Shown one piece after another: positions 26,224-34,937 of a stretch of 64,000 nt of DNA. The translations under genes were made by a program, and so were the position numbers. This DNA is from Scatavimonas merdipullorum (GTDB lineage Bacteria; Bacillota; Clostridia; Oscillospirales; Acutalibacteraceae). The stretch covers positions 111,159 to 175,158 of the forward strand of contig DVGH01000034.1 of NCBI GenBank assembly GCA_018712865.1, given 5' to 3'. The notes under the pieces were generated by a model, which was not told the DNA's origin, did no database searches, and worked only from the letters and a program-made list of their open reading frames with translations. Position 1 is the stretch's first letter; each line of letters opens with the position of its first letter.

Positions 26224-27285
26224 CTAATTCCCTCCAGCCGGTATTGATTGATATAATTTTTCAATGAGCTCTACAACATAAAGCGCATCAGAAGAACACA
26301 GTACATCAGGTTGCTCTCCATGAATCAGGTGAATAAAGTATTCAACAAGAGAAACAAATGCATCAAACGAAAATGTGTTTTTCACAGGAAAGGTAATCTG
26401 GTGTGTTTGCCCTTTTTCCAGACTGATCAGAATGTCCTTTTCCCCGCAATTACTGCTAAAGCCGAACAAGCTGTCAAATGAAGCGGTTCCTCTGCTGCCG
26501 GTTATTTCAATATAAGTTTTGTCCTTTCCAGCGGGCATCGCCCAGTTCAAGTTATAACGCAGCAGCAGTCCGTCGGCAAAACGTATTTCACCGGACGATT
26601 CTGTCTCCACATCAATATCATAGCAGCGCGCCGTTTCCCGTTCACACCATGCCGCATTTTCCTTTACAGTATGACAAGACGCTTTTTCCATGCAGGCCCG
26701 CATAAAGTCAATCTTCTTGTCTTTTACATGCATCAGACAAATATCCAGCAGATGGGTACCAATGTCAATCAGTACGCCTCCGCCGGCCAGCTTACGGTTC
26801 GTGATCCAGGTTCCCGGCCTGGGCACTCCGCCGGAACGTACCCACTGTGCATAAATACACCTGATTTTCCCGACCTGAGCGGCCATTTTATCAAACACAA
26901 GTACGTCTTTGCGAAATCTTGAAACAAAGCCAGGCAAAAAAATCAGTTTTTTCTTTTTTGCCAGATCCACAGTTCCCTGAATATCTGCGGCCGTAAGCGC
27001 TACGGGCTTTTCACATAATACATGCTTTCCAGCTTCCAGCGCCATATTGGAATAGCGGGTATGTATATAATTGGGGGCGGCTATGATTACAGCATCAATC
27101 GGGCAATCAAGCAATGCTTCAACAGAATCAAACGCAAAGGGAATATGATACTTGCTTTGTATATTCCGCAGCTGCATCTTATCGGGATCAAAGACTGCCT
27201 CAATAGCCGCATTTTCTATTCTTTGGAAAGCCGGAATATATGCTTTTTCTGCTATCCATCCGCAGCCAATCAGGCCAAATTTCAT
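26224..27285 (-). CDS. Gfo/Idh/MocA oxidoreductase, RifL-like
   Basis: A 353-residue NAD(P)-dependent oxidoreductase. The Rossmann loop is GLIGCGWIAEK at the N-terminus, and CEKPVAL near residue 92 carries the family catalytic lysine. The stretch WVRSGGVPRPGTWITNRKLA with GGGVLIDIGTHLLD resembles RifL, which oxidises C3 of UDP-glucose to provide the ketone for RifK transamination. The ATG at 27285 (MKFGLIGCG) is preferred over a GTG at 27306. It ends directly before the ROK kinase. It is the first of five consecutive AHBA-type genes in transcription order. Confidence 0.82.
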   Translation of the reverse strand: MKFGLIGCGWIAEKAYIPAFQRIENAAIEAVFDPDKMQLRNIQSKYHIPFAFDSVEALLDCPIDAVIIAAPNYIHTRYSNMALEAGKHVLCEKPVALTAADIQGTVDLAKKKKLIFLPGFVSRFRKDVLVFDKMAAQVGKIRCIYAQWVRSGGVPRPGTWITNRKLAGGGVLIDIGTHLLDICLMHVKDKKIDFMRACMEKASCHTVKENAAWCERETARCYDIDVETESSGEIRFADGLLLRYNLNWAMPAGKDKTYIEITGSRGTASFDSLFGFSSNCGEKDILISLEKGQTHQITFPVKNTFSFDAFVSLVEYFIHLIHGEQPDVLCSSDALYVVELIEKLYQSIPAGGN

Positions 27286-27298
27286 ATCAGCACCCCAT

Positions 27299-27928
27299 TC
27301 ATCCACGTTTTTTCAGGCAATAATCGTGCATATAAACAACATCTATACCCGTGCCCAGAAAACACTTGATGGCATCCTGCGGGGTTTCTACAATTGGTTC
27401 ACCCTTGACGTTAAATGAAGTGTTTAAAACAATAGGCACACCCGTAATCTTATAAAATTTTTCTATCAGTTGGTGAAAAAGCGGGTTGATATCCTTCATA
27501 ACGGTTTGGAGTCTTCCGGTTCCGTCGACATGTGTTACCGCCGGAATGATACTTTGTTTGTCATGCAAAATATCGGCAACCATAAGCATATAAGGGGATG
27601 GGATGTCCAGGTCGAAGTACTCTTTTTGATGCTCCCATAAAACAGAAGGAGCAAATGGCCGGAACTCTTCCCGAAATTTCACCTTTTTATTTAAATAATC
27701 CTTCATACCCGGATTGCGCGGATCTGCTAATATGCTTCGGTTTCCCAATGACCGCGGGCCGCATTCTGATCTGCCCTGAAACCATCCGACAATTTTCCCT
27801 TCTGCAATTGCTGACGCTGCATCCCGGCATACGTCTGTACAGCGTTCATAAACGAGCTGCTCGCGATACAAAGAAATTACACTCGTTATTTTGCTGCTGT
27901 AATCTTTTCCTAAAAATGGACTAAACAT
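27299..27928 (-). CDS. O-carbamoyltransferase, separate C-terminal (YrdC-like) half
   Basis: A 209-residue protein matching only the C-terminal domain of TobZ/NovN-type carbamoyltransferases. It has GWFQGRSECGPRSLGNRSIL near residue 48, VKFREEFRPFAP, THVDGTGRLQTV, and NTSFNVKGEPIVETPQDA. In TobZ this YrdC-like domain makes carbamoyladenylate from carbamoyl phosphate and ATP, which the Kae1-like domain then uses. That N-terminal half is a separate gene at 42074-43042. The ATG at 27928 has TGGAGG five bases upstream, so it is made as a free protein. A GTG at 27943 is less likely. Confidence 0.85.
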   Translation of the reverse strand: MFSPFLGKDYSSKITSVISLYREQLVYERCTDVCRDAASAIAEGKIVGWFQGRSECGPRSLGNRSILADPRNPGMKDYLNKKVKFREEFRPFAPSVLWEHQKEYFDLDIPSPYMLMVADILHDKQSIIPAVTHVDGTGRLQTVMKDINPLFHQLIEKFYKITGVPIVLNTSFNVKGEPIVETPQDAIKCFLGTGIDVVYMHDYCLKKRG

Positions 27929-27943
27929 AATCCTCCACCACAC

Positions 27944-29542
27944 TTATTTTAATTTCATTTCATATCCTCTGCGCCTAAGCGAAAGCCCCAGTTGATATTG
28001 CTTTGCTTTTATTTCATTCATTTGCTCTAAAATAAAACAATCCAACTCCCTTTTTAAATAATCGGTCTTCATTCCCCTGCCGCAAGCCAACAATTCCATA
28101 AAAAACTGATAATTAAAGTCAGCAATTTTTTTTCGATGCTGATCGGCTAAAGCAGAAAAGCCATTGATCTCTTCGGCAACCGAAGCACCTGAATATGTCC
28201 TTTGCAGCCGGGTGATAAATGTGTGCAGCTGAATATCAAATATCTCAAAATCCCATACAGATTTCAAGGTGAGCATTTCTTTAAAAATATTCACCAGATA
28301 TTCAACTTCCGGCAGCAAAAATTTATATTGGTACATACCGTCGTTAATATCATAACCTTTACTCATCAGACCGTCTTTCTTAAGCTTTTGTTCCAGAAGC
28401 GTATTCGGATACACTTCCAGCATCCAAAAGTAATGACGAATTACCTGTCCAATCCCTGTCCCGTGCAAAAATGCCGCATTGTCCTTTAGATCCTGCAAAG
28501 AACTGTAGGGGTGTAGCATAATGAATCCAAAGGTCACATAAATCATCGGAAAGTTCTTCAGTACATGAATAGAGCGCCAGTTATCTTCCATTGTTGCAAT
28601 CTTGTTTAAGACTTTTAGCCCCTTGTCATTTCCGCTTTCAAAGCCGATATTTACTTTTTCCAGTCCGGATTGTATCAGCAGTTCTAGCAGTCCGGCATCT
28701 GCGTCGCTCCAGTTTTCAGCTCGAAAGCAACAATTATAGTAAATCTTCAGTCCTCTGTTTATAATTTCAAGTGCGATTTCACGTATTCTTTGTTTCCCTT
28801 CTTTTCCCGGATCTTCAAATGTCGAGTCCACAAAATCGAATGTCCGAAAATTATATTTTTTCACCAGAGTTTCGATTTCATCCACTACATTTTTAGGCGA
28901 ACGCCCTCTCCAACGCGGCCCCTTTTGTGTTCGTCCAACAAAAGAACTGCAAAATCCACAATGTCCAAGGCAGCCCCTGCTTGATGAAATCCGCAGGTAT
29001 TGAAAGTTTCTGTTGTGTAGCTCAAATTGATCTCTGTCCGGAAAAGGCAGACTGTCCAAATTACTGATTAATGCCCTGTCCTCATTTTGCACCACACGCC
29101 CAGCCTTGCGGTAACTGATTCCTTTGATTCCGGATAAATCGCGTTTCGACTCTAAAGCTTCAGCCAACTCCGAGAACGTGATTTCACCTTCCCCCCGGAT
29201 AACACTGTCAAACTGCGGATACATCTGTAAAATATCATATCCGCTGAACGTCGCCATATGGCCGCCGCACGATATATGAAGGCTTCCATACCTTTTTTTT
29301 ATTTCAAAAGCTATCTGTGCTACACTCTTCATGGTTATGCATGTAGTAGTAAATCCAACCAGGTCGCATTTGCTGAATTGATCAAGATATGTTTCACAAT
29401 GAAAAATACTTTCTTCTTTTATTTCAATGGTTTGCACCTCATGATTGTGCTGCTTTAAATAAGCACTTAAATAGCCTAAGCCAACGTGTTCAGTTGACCG
29501 TACAAGATCTCCGCCCAAAGTCGCTACTAAAATAATGTTCAT
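27944..29542 (-). CDS. Cobalamin-binding-type radical SAM enzyme A
   Basis: A 532-residue class B radical SAM protein. An N-terminal Rossmann-like B12-binding domain (about 1-150; GLGYLSAYLK, SCGGHMAT, RGEGE) lacks the classical DxHxxG. The radical SAM core has C191, C195 and C198 in CLGHCGFC, and a ~150-residue C-terminal extension follows. Members of this class methylate unactivated carbons or do other radical chemistry on natural products. AAAGGG precedes the ATG at 29542, five bases after the previous stop; a longer frame to 29617 overlaps that gene and is rejected. It looks most like enzyme C (54272-55888), with FDFVDSTFEDPG versus FNFVDSSFPDFG. Confidence 0.85.
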   Translation of the reverse strand: MNIILVATLGGDLVRSTEHVGLGYLSAYLKQHNHEVQTIEIKEESIFHCETYLDQFSKCDLVGFTTTCITMKSVAQIAFEIKKRYGSLHISCGGHMATFSGYDILQMYPQFDSVIRGEGEITFSELAEALESKRDLSGIKGISYRKAGRVVQNEDRALISNLDSLPFPDRDQFELHNRNFQYLRISSSRGCLGHCGFCSSFVGRTQKGPRWRGRSPKNVVDEIETLVKKYNFRTFDFVDSTFEDPGKEGKQRIREIALEIINRGLKIYYNCCFRAENWSDADAGLLELLIQSGLEKVNIGFESGNDKGLKVLNKIATMEDNWRSIHVLKNFPMIYVTFGFIMLHPYSSLQDLKDNAAFLHGTGIGQVIRHYFWMLEVYPNTLLEQKLKKDGLMSKGYDINDGMYQYKFLLPEVEYLVNIFKEMLTLKSVWDFEIFDIQLHTFITRLQRTYSGASVAEEINGFSALADQHRKKIADFNYQFFMELLACGRGMKTDYLKRELDCFILEQMNEIKAKQYQLGLSLRRRGYEMKLK

Positions 29543-29547
29543 AATGC

Positions 29548-30618
29548 TTACCCTTTCGCCAGACACTTTTTCAAAACTTGACGGACTTCCGGGTGTGCAT
29601 AGACCGGGATGGAACACACCTCGTCCAAAGAAATTTCCCCTTTAGCATAAAGGTTCAATATATCCCATGGAGTAAAGCAGGTACGGCATTCATTGAAAAG
29701 CGTATGTTTGCTTAAAAGTACATGATATATTCCGGCCTGTTCTACCGTTTCTGCTATTTTTTCAGGTTCTCTTTCATGTAATATATTGCATAGACAGGTA
29801 AACCAATAGTTTGCGCAAGGGGTTATATTTCCGTCATCAAAACTTCCGATGGCAATGCGGGGAAATATGCAAGGAATGTCCCGTACACCGGTTTCCAAAA
29901 AACACAGCAATCTTTCCAGATAAGGCTTCGGCGGAAGGATGCCTTTGTATGACCGATACGATTTCAAAACATCAGATAAACCGCACAGCTGCTCTTTTTC
30001 TGGAAAAAACAAATCTTTTTCCGCACCGCGGACGGGAAAAGGAAAAAGAGTAATCTTATCATTATATTTTGCTAAATATTTTACATAATCATTTAAAATG
30101 TGTGTATTTTTGTTGTGTAAAACGCAATTGATTTCAACTGGAACCTCATAGCGCACCGCTTTATCCAGATTTAAAAGAATCTGATCCAAATCTTTTTGCT
30201 TTGCCGTTCGGTATTGATTGCCCTCAAGCGTATGATGATCCAGTGATATTTGCAGGCATATATTCCCAATTTTCCTGAACTCCATTAAAATTTGATCGTC
30301 CAGCAGTAATCCGTTTGTTAGAATTTGAACAACTTTATAGTTTGGCGCATGTTTTTTTAAGTAATCGGTCAGACCGGAAATAAGCAGAATTTCTCCGCCA
30401 CTGATTTTTAAAATAGGAATTTGAAATATATGTTGCAATGTATCCGTAACGCTATCCAGCTGCTTCTGAAGTACGCTCCCGTCTTGATAGCGCAGGGAAG
30501 CACGTTCCTGTGCCTTTTCCATACCGGCTTTTTTCAGATTGCTGGTACCGGTCAGGCAGTAAGTACAGTGCATATTGCATATATGCTCTTTGACAACAAG
30601 ATCATTAATCAGAAACAT
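29548..30618 (-). CDS. Radical SAM enzyme with a cysteine-bearing C-terminal region
   Basis: A 356-residue radical SAM protein with the cluster motif at the extreme N-terminus, CNMHCTYC (C14, C18, C21). KISGGE follows near residue 95, the usual SAM-binding GGE block. Several cysteines in the C-terminal third (CIFPRIAIG..., CANYWFTCLC, CRTCF) look like a SPASM or twitch-type auxiliary cluster. Such enzymes include the dehydrogenase and epimerase types acting on aminocyclitols (for example BtrN) as well as peptide enzymes. No precursor peptide is evident nearby, so a small-molecule substrate is favoured. It overlaps the PIG-L gene by 10 bases. Confidence 0.8.
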   Translation of the reverse strand: MFLINDLVVKEHICNMHCTYCLTGTSNLKKAGMEKAQERASLRYQDGSVLQKQLDSVTDTLQHIFQIPILKISGGEILLISGLTDYLKKHAPNYKVVQILTNGLLLDDQILMEFRKIGNICLQISLDHHTLEGNQYRTAKQKDLDQILLNLDKAVRYEVPVEINCVLHNKNTHILNDYVKYLAKYNDKITLFPFPVRGAEKDLFFPEKEQLCGLSDVLKSYRSYKGILPPKPYLERLLCFLETGVRDIPCIFPRIAIGSFDDGNITPCANYWFTCLCNILHEREPEKIAETVEQAGIYHVLLSKHTLFNECRTCFTPWDILNLYAKGEISLDEVCSIPVYAHPEVRQVLKKCLAKG

Positions 30619-31370
30619 CCTCTTTTCTCCTCTAATCTAAAAATATCGGACAAGGCCGCCTCCGCATAATTCTCAGGATCCAGCAGCTTAAAGCATTCCA
30701 TATAGTCAACTTGTTTGCGCATGGAAAGCTTAGCCCTAAGTGCATTGAGCGCAATCGCCTTCTCATAAATTCCATAATAACTTTCTTGAGAGCGGTAACA
30801 GCAAAGCGCCTCTTTTTTTATCTCGTACTGTAAGCTTACATTTATCAGACAATTCGGATGTGTAATTGGAGTCCAGATTTCATACATCGCAATTTTCACA
30901 AACGGATAGTCCACCCGTATCAGACTTTTTGCCAATACACGGTTGACAGCTTGATGATCGCTGTTGTAATCCAGTAGGTACGGTACAAAAATCAGGCTGA
31001 AGCTGTTTTTTTTCAAAATTTCAGAAATTTTTTCACAAAATTCGTCCTCATAAAGAGCAAGACTTCCATCAGGAAACGCCAGGCGGAAATCTTTTGTAAA
31101 GCCAAGTACTGTTTTCGCGCACTCAAACTCATGCATCCGAATTTTTTTTATATTTGGCATTCGGCCGCCTCCATTACCGTCGGTCACAATTAAAACTGCG
31201 ACGGTAATGTCGTTTTGCAGCATTTGAGCAATTATTCCCCCACAGCCTAGTGTTTCGTCGTCCGGATGAGGCGCGATAACTAAGACCGTGTCTCCCGGTT
31301 TGCACGGCAGCGTGTATTTTACACAATCGGCCGGGCCAAACAGCTGTTTGATAATTTTTGTATTTAACAT
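30609..31370 (-). CDS. PIG-L family N-deacetylase
   Basis: A 253-residue LmbE/PIG-L metal-dependent deacetylase. The zinc motif is VIAPHPDDETLGCGG near residue 33. IVTDGNGG, RMHEFE and PYLLDYNSDHQAVNR (third metal ligand) follow in family order. Such enzymes remove acetyl from N-acetylglucosaminyl groups (MshB, BshB, and BtrD/NeoD in aminoglycosides). With the glycosyltransferase at 44276, a GlcNAc-transfer-then-deacetylation step is a reasonable inference. Coupled by short overlaps to both neighbours. Confidence 0.87.
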   Translation of the reverse strand: MLNTKIIKQLFGPADCVKYTLPCKPGDTVLVIAPHPDDETLGCGGIIAQMLQNDITVAVLIVTDGNGGGRMPNIKKIRMHEFECAKTVLGFTKDFRLAFPDGSLALYEDEFCEKISEILKKNSFSLIFVPYLLDYNSDHQAVNRVLAKSLIRVDYPFVKIAMYEIWTPITHPNCLINVSLQYEIKKEALCCYRSQESYYGIYEKAIALNALRAKLSMRKQVDYMECFKLLDPENYAEAALSDIFRLEEKRGCF

Positions 31371-32284
31371 AACGATGCTACCTGTCCTGAAGCTCCTGAC
31401 GGATATGCATAAATTAAATGAATGAAAATATTCTCAATAAATTGGTGCCCTATTTCCCCATACCCGCAAGCACGTAATTCTTTACAGGTTTCATCCAAAA
31501 ACAGGTGATGGATTCCCCCATGCGTAAGCCAGTCCAGTAACACCGTTGAATGAAACACCGTATCATTCTGATAAAAAACATCGGCAATACAAAGAAGCCC
31601 GCCTTTTTTTAGCATTTGCTTCATTTCTGTTATACGCTTGCTAAACGCCTCAGCAGATAAGTAATGTACCGTATTCATCATAAAAATGACATCAAAGCTG
31701 TCTTTTAAAAATTCTATCTCTTGCGTTTGTTCGCATATGGTGTTGTGGACAGCAATCTTTTTTGCCAGCTTTTCCGTCATTCTTCCTTTGCTCCTTCCAT
31801 ATTCCAGAAGCTTAAGCGGTCTATTTGCAGGTAGCTTTCTCAGCAAGTACAGCGCAATAATATCAGTTGTATCCGTATACATCAAAGCGTCATAAACGGC
31901 TTTTTCATCTACGCGAAACCCCTTCTGGTCATATGTCCGGCTGTCTGGATAAACAGCGCGCACTGCCTTCGTGATTTCCTGTGGGGTAATCCATCTTTCA
32001 TATAAATTTCTTTCGTGTTTACACGTCAGCATAAAAGAATGATATTTTTTTTCAAACGCATCTGAAAGGCTCCACTTCCCGTCTTTTTTTTGTAAATAAC
32101 CCTCTCCCTCCAAATACAAGCATAAAAGCAATGTATAATCCGGGTTCCATCCCAAATCTTTCAAAGCATACAGTGTAAGCCCTTTTTGCTCCCGCAACAC
32201 AGTGAACAGGCCCGAGTCGATTGCAGCAAACAGCGCAGCGCTTTTTTTATATAAAATTGGGTCGTCAATCCATCTGCTTTTCAT
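31364..32284 (-). CDS. O-methyltransferase-like protein with an eroded SAM motif
   Basis: A 306-residue protein built like dimerising plant-type/hydroxyneurosporene O-methyltransferases, with a winged-helix N-terminal domain (about 1-100) and a Rossmann C-terminal domain. Motif I, normally DxGGGxG, reads LLEYGRSKGRMTEKL near residue 159. The FDVIFMMNTVHYLSAEAFSK and MLKKGGLLCIADVF segments, typical of the fold, are intact. It may bind SAM weakly or work as a non-methylating member. It overlaps the acid-activating ligase by 20 bases, which suggests the two act on related intermediates. Confidence 0.65.
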   Translation of the reverse strand: MKSRWIDDPILYKKSAALFAAIDSGLFTVLREQKGLTLYALKDLGWNPDYTLLLCLYLEGEGYLQKKDGKWSLSDAFEKKYHSFMLTCKHERNLYERWITPQEITKAVRAVYPDSRTYDQKGFRVDEKAVYDALMYTDTTDIIALYLLRKLPANRPLKLLEYGRSKGRMTEKLAKKIAVHNTICEQTQEIEFLKDSFDVIFMMNTVHYLSAEAFSKRITEMKQMLKKGGLLCIADVFYQNDTVFHSTVLLDWLTHGGIHHLFLDETCKELRACGYGEIGHQFIENIFIHLIYAYPSGASGQVASLC

Positions 32285-33656
32285 AATTTATATGTCCCGC
32301 TTTCATTAATTTACCGGACGAATTTCTCAGGATATATGGCACAAAATGAATTATGGTAGGTATTTTATGCGCCTCTAAATGTTCTTTAAGATATTGGCGC
32401 AGAGAAAATTCATCCACTGCTTCTCCGTCAATATAAGCACGAACTTGCTCTGTATTGCCGTGGCAAAAGCCCTCGACCACACAGTCCCGAACGCCGGGAT
32501 ACTCCAGCAAAATTGATTCCACTTCTTTTGGGTTCACTTTTTTTCCGCCGATATTGATAATATTTTTGATTCTGCCCTTAACATAATAATAACCATTCAG
32601 GTCCTTTAGCAGAATATCTCCCATAGGAAAAAATCCCTCCGGGTCGAAAACCCGTTCTTTTTGATCGAGATATCCGCTCATCATGTATTGACATTTTACA
32701 TACGCCTCCCCCTCGGTACCGGTGGGAACAGCATTCCCGCCGGAATCAAGCAGCTTTATTTCCACCCCTGCCATTTCTGTGCCGATTGCTTCCTCAGGCT
32801 CCTCTGTCAGTCTGGATATCAAACCGCCCGTCTCCGTTGAGCCATAATTTATGGAAGCAGATACACCGAACCGTTGTTTGAGCTGCCGGTTCACCTCTTT
32901 TGTTACATTCCCGGTCCCGATTAAGATAACCTTCAAGGTGTCAAAATTGTAGTACTCCGATAAAGATACCTCTGCAATCGCCTTTGCCATGATTGGTACT
33001 GCGACAACAATATCGGGGTTCCACCTGCCAATGATATCGACTGCCTGCCTGGGTTTAAACTGATTTACAACATGCAGGCTTGATCCGGAAATAAGAGAAG
33101 CCATGAAAGCGGCGCCCAGGGAAAACGAATGATAAACCGGCGCTAAGCTTAGTATTTTATTGCCGTCCAATGCAAACAATCCGGCGTATGACAACGCCTC
33201 GTCTATTAGATTCCGGACGCTCCTGATGCACAGCTTGGGTTCGCCTGTAGAACCCGAGGTAAGATGGTATATTCCGCAAGACTCTTCGTGAATCGTAAAA
33301 ACCCCATCATTTTTACAGGCTACAGAAAACACCTGAGCGTTTGAAGCAAGCTCGATTTGAATTCCATATGTAATTTTCAGCTTTCTGCAAAGATCCTCTG
33401 AAATGTCGGGGGGCGCTGGTACTACCCAACATCCGGCCGCAAACAGGCTTAATAAAGCTATACCAAAATCTACAGAGTCGGTTATTCTTAAAAGAACCGT
33501 TTGTTTTGCGTATCCCATATGGGTAATCCTCTGTGCATTTGATGAAATCCGCCGTATCAGCATGGAATAAGATACAGATTTATTCCTATCGCGCAAAGCT
33601 GTCCATTCAGGCTGCGCCTTTGCAGTATTTATTAATTTTTCACTTAGATTCATCAT
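32265..33656 (-). CDS. ANL-superfamily acid-activating ligase
   Basis: A 463-residue AMP-forming enzyme, shorter than the ~500-550 of many acyl-CoA ligases. The phosphate loop is LTSGSTGEPK (132-141), A5 is NYGSTETGG, A7 includes PMGDILLKD, A8 is KGRIKNIINIGGKKVNP and the A10 catalytic lysine is in RNSSGKLMKAG near the C-terminus. It should adenylate a carboxylic acid and pass it to a carrier. The three free acyl carrier proteins at 45.3-46.0 kb are the natural acceptors. AHBA or another arylic or amino acid is a plausible but unproven substrate. Confidence 0.85.
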   Translation of the reverse strand: MMNLSEKLINTAKAQPEWTALRDRNKSVSYSMLIRRISSNAQRITHMGYAKQTVLLRITDSVDFGIALLSLFAAGCWVVPAPPDISEDLCRKLKITYGIQIELASNAQVFSVACKNDGVFTIHEESCGIYHLTSGSTGEPKLCIRSVRNLIDEALSYAGLFALDGNKILSLAPVYHSFSLGAAFMASLISGSSLHVVNQFKPRQAVDIIGRWNPDIVVAVPIMAKAIAEVSLSEYYNFDTLKVILIGTGNVTKEVNRQLKQRFGVSASINYGSTETGGLISRLTEEPEEAIGTEMAGVEIKLLDSGGNAVPTGTEGEAYVKCQYMMSGYLDQKERVFDPEGFFPMGDILLKDLNGYYYVKGRIKNIINIGGKKVNPKEVESILLEYPGVRDCVVEGFCHGNTEQVRAYIDGEAVDEFSLRQYLKEHLEAHKIPTIIHFVPYILRNSSGKLMKAGHINYEKQMD

Positions 33657-34920
33657 CGAAATACTCCTGTATAATCCCGCTTACCTGATCAATTGCCTTT
33701 ACTTTTGAAACATCCATACCAGCTCCTACAATCAGCGCATCCTCATAAGTGTGCATACCTGTCAGCAAGGATCTTGTAAAAATATTTCCGCCATCCAAAA
33801 GAGATTTTAAATCATATCCGTTTTTAGGGTGAACGATTAAATCGGGCGCATCGTCCAGATAATTCCCCTGATATATTTCTTCCCTGTAGAAAACCTTGTC
33901 TGCAATGGGCTTGCCGTTTGTAGTGTCAGAAATACTGAGCAATTGCTTTTTTATTTGCTCTCTTACAACATTATAATCCCGCGCCGCTACACTGCCTTTC
34001 TCTTCTCTTCCTTCCAGGTTTATGTAGATGCGGCCCGGTGTTAAGGCATAACAAACACTATCCGGGCTATAATTATTTAAAGTCCGGCCGCTTCCGTTAA
34101 ATTTCAGCAGGCCATTGTGTTCAAGCCAAACATTCAGTTGAAACTCAGATACAATTTCGCAAAATCCGTGGTCGGACAATATAATCAAAGCCGCATTTTC
34201 CCGGATTCTGGTGAAAAGACGGTAAATATGGCTGTCAAGCTGTTTAAAATAAAGCGCTATTATTTGTGAATATTCGTCACTTATTGGCTTTGATAAGTAC
34301 GGATAAAAAAAATGCATCAGGCGGTCGGTCTCCATAATATGCAACTGAAAATAGCTCCAGTCAGTTCCGAGCAATTCATGAGCCAGCTCAAAGCGTTTTT
34401 CGGTCGCAGTCAAAAGCTGCAACAAAAATGCTTTTTTATCTGTCGCCACTAATTGCGCGTCCGTATCAATAATATAATCCATCTTTACTAAATGCTTATA
34501 GAAATCGCGCGGAAAAGTGGATTTTTTAATATCGGGACACAGAAAACAGGAAACCATTAATCCGTTAATCTGTTCCGGAGGATACGTCAACGGTACATTA
34601 ATTACAATAGAGTGCTTACCACCAGGCAACTGATTCCAGACTGCCGGGCATTTTCTGCTTGCCGATGTAGGAATCGTAATTTCAAAAGGCGAGCTATTCC
34701 TGTCTGTAAAGCCAAAAATACCGTGCTTACCCGGATTTTGCCCCGTTGCAAAGGAGGTCCATGCGACAGACGAAATTACAGGCAAAACTGAATTCATTTT
34801 ATGTACTCCAAATGTTTTGCATATTCCAGTAAAACGAGGCATGAGTCTGCAAAAATATTCCGTATGCAGCAGTGTAAAGGGCATTCCGTCTATTCCTAAT
34901 ACAAAAACTTTTTTAGCCAT
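33640..34920 (-). CDS. Alkaline-phosphatase-fold phosphodiesterase/phosphatase (copy 1)
   Basis: A 426-residue type I phosphodiesterase / nucleotide pyrophosphatase family member. The two-metal site looks complete: D11 in GIDGMPF, the Thr nucleophile in SVAWTSFATGQNPGKHG, D and H in METDRLMHFF, SDHGF and a final GMHTYED. These proteins hydrolyse phosphodiesters, phosphonates or nucleotide-linked compounds; some relatives are sulfatases or phosphoglycerol transferases. No signal peptide is seen, so it acts in the cytoplasm. It sits between the ligase and cysN; a role with PAP/PAPS or a nucleotide-activated intermediate is possible. Confidence 0.82.
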   Translation of the reverse strand: MAKKVFVLGIDGMPFTLLHTEYFCRLMPRFTGICKTFGVHKMNSVLPVISSVAWTSFATGQNPGKHGIFGFTDRNSSPFEITIPTSASRKCPAVWNQLPGGKHSIVINVPLTYPPEQINGLMVSCFLCPDIKKSTFPRDFYKHLVKMDYIIDTDAQLVATDKKAFLLQLLTATEKRFELAHELLGTDWSYFQLHIMETDRLMHFFYPYLSKPISDEYSQIIALYFKQLDSHIYRLFTRIRENAALIILSDHGFCEIVSEFQLNVWLEHNGLLKFNGSGRTLNNYSPDSVCYALTPGRIYINLEGREEKGSVAARDYNVVREQIKKQLLSISDTTNGKPIADKVFYREEIYQGNYLDDAPDLIVHPKNGYDLKSLLDGGNIFTRSLLTGMHTYEDALIVGAGMDVSKVKAIDQVSGIIQEYFDDESK

Positions 34921-34937
34921 GTAACACCTCTTTTGTT

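Noticed and set aside
29548..30618. RiPP-type peptide-modifying radical SAM enzyme
   Set aside because: No short precursor peptide gene, leader-binding RRE domain or peptidase partner could be found beside it.
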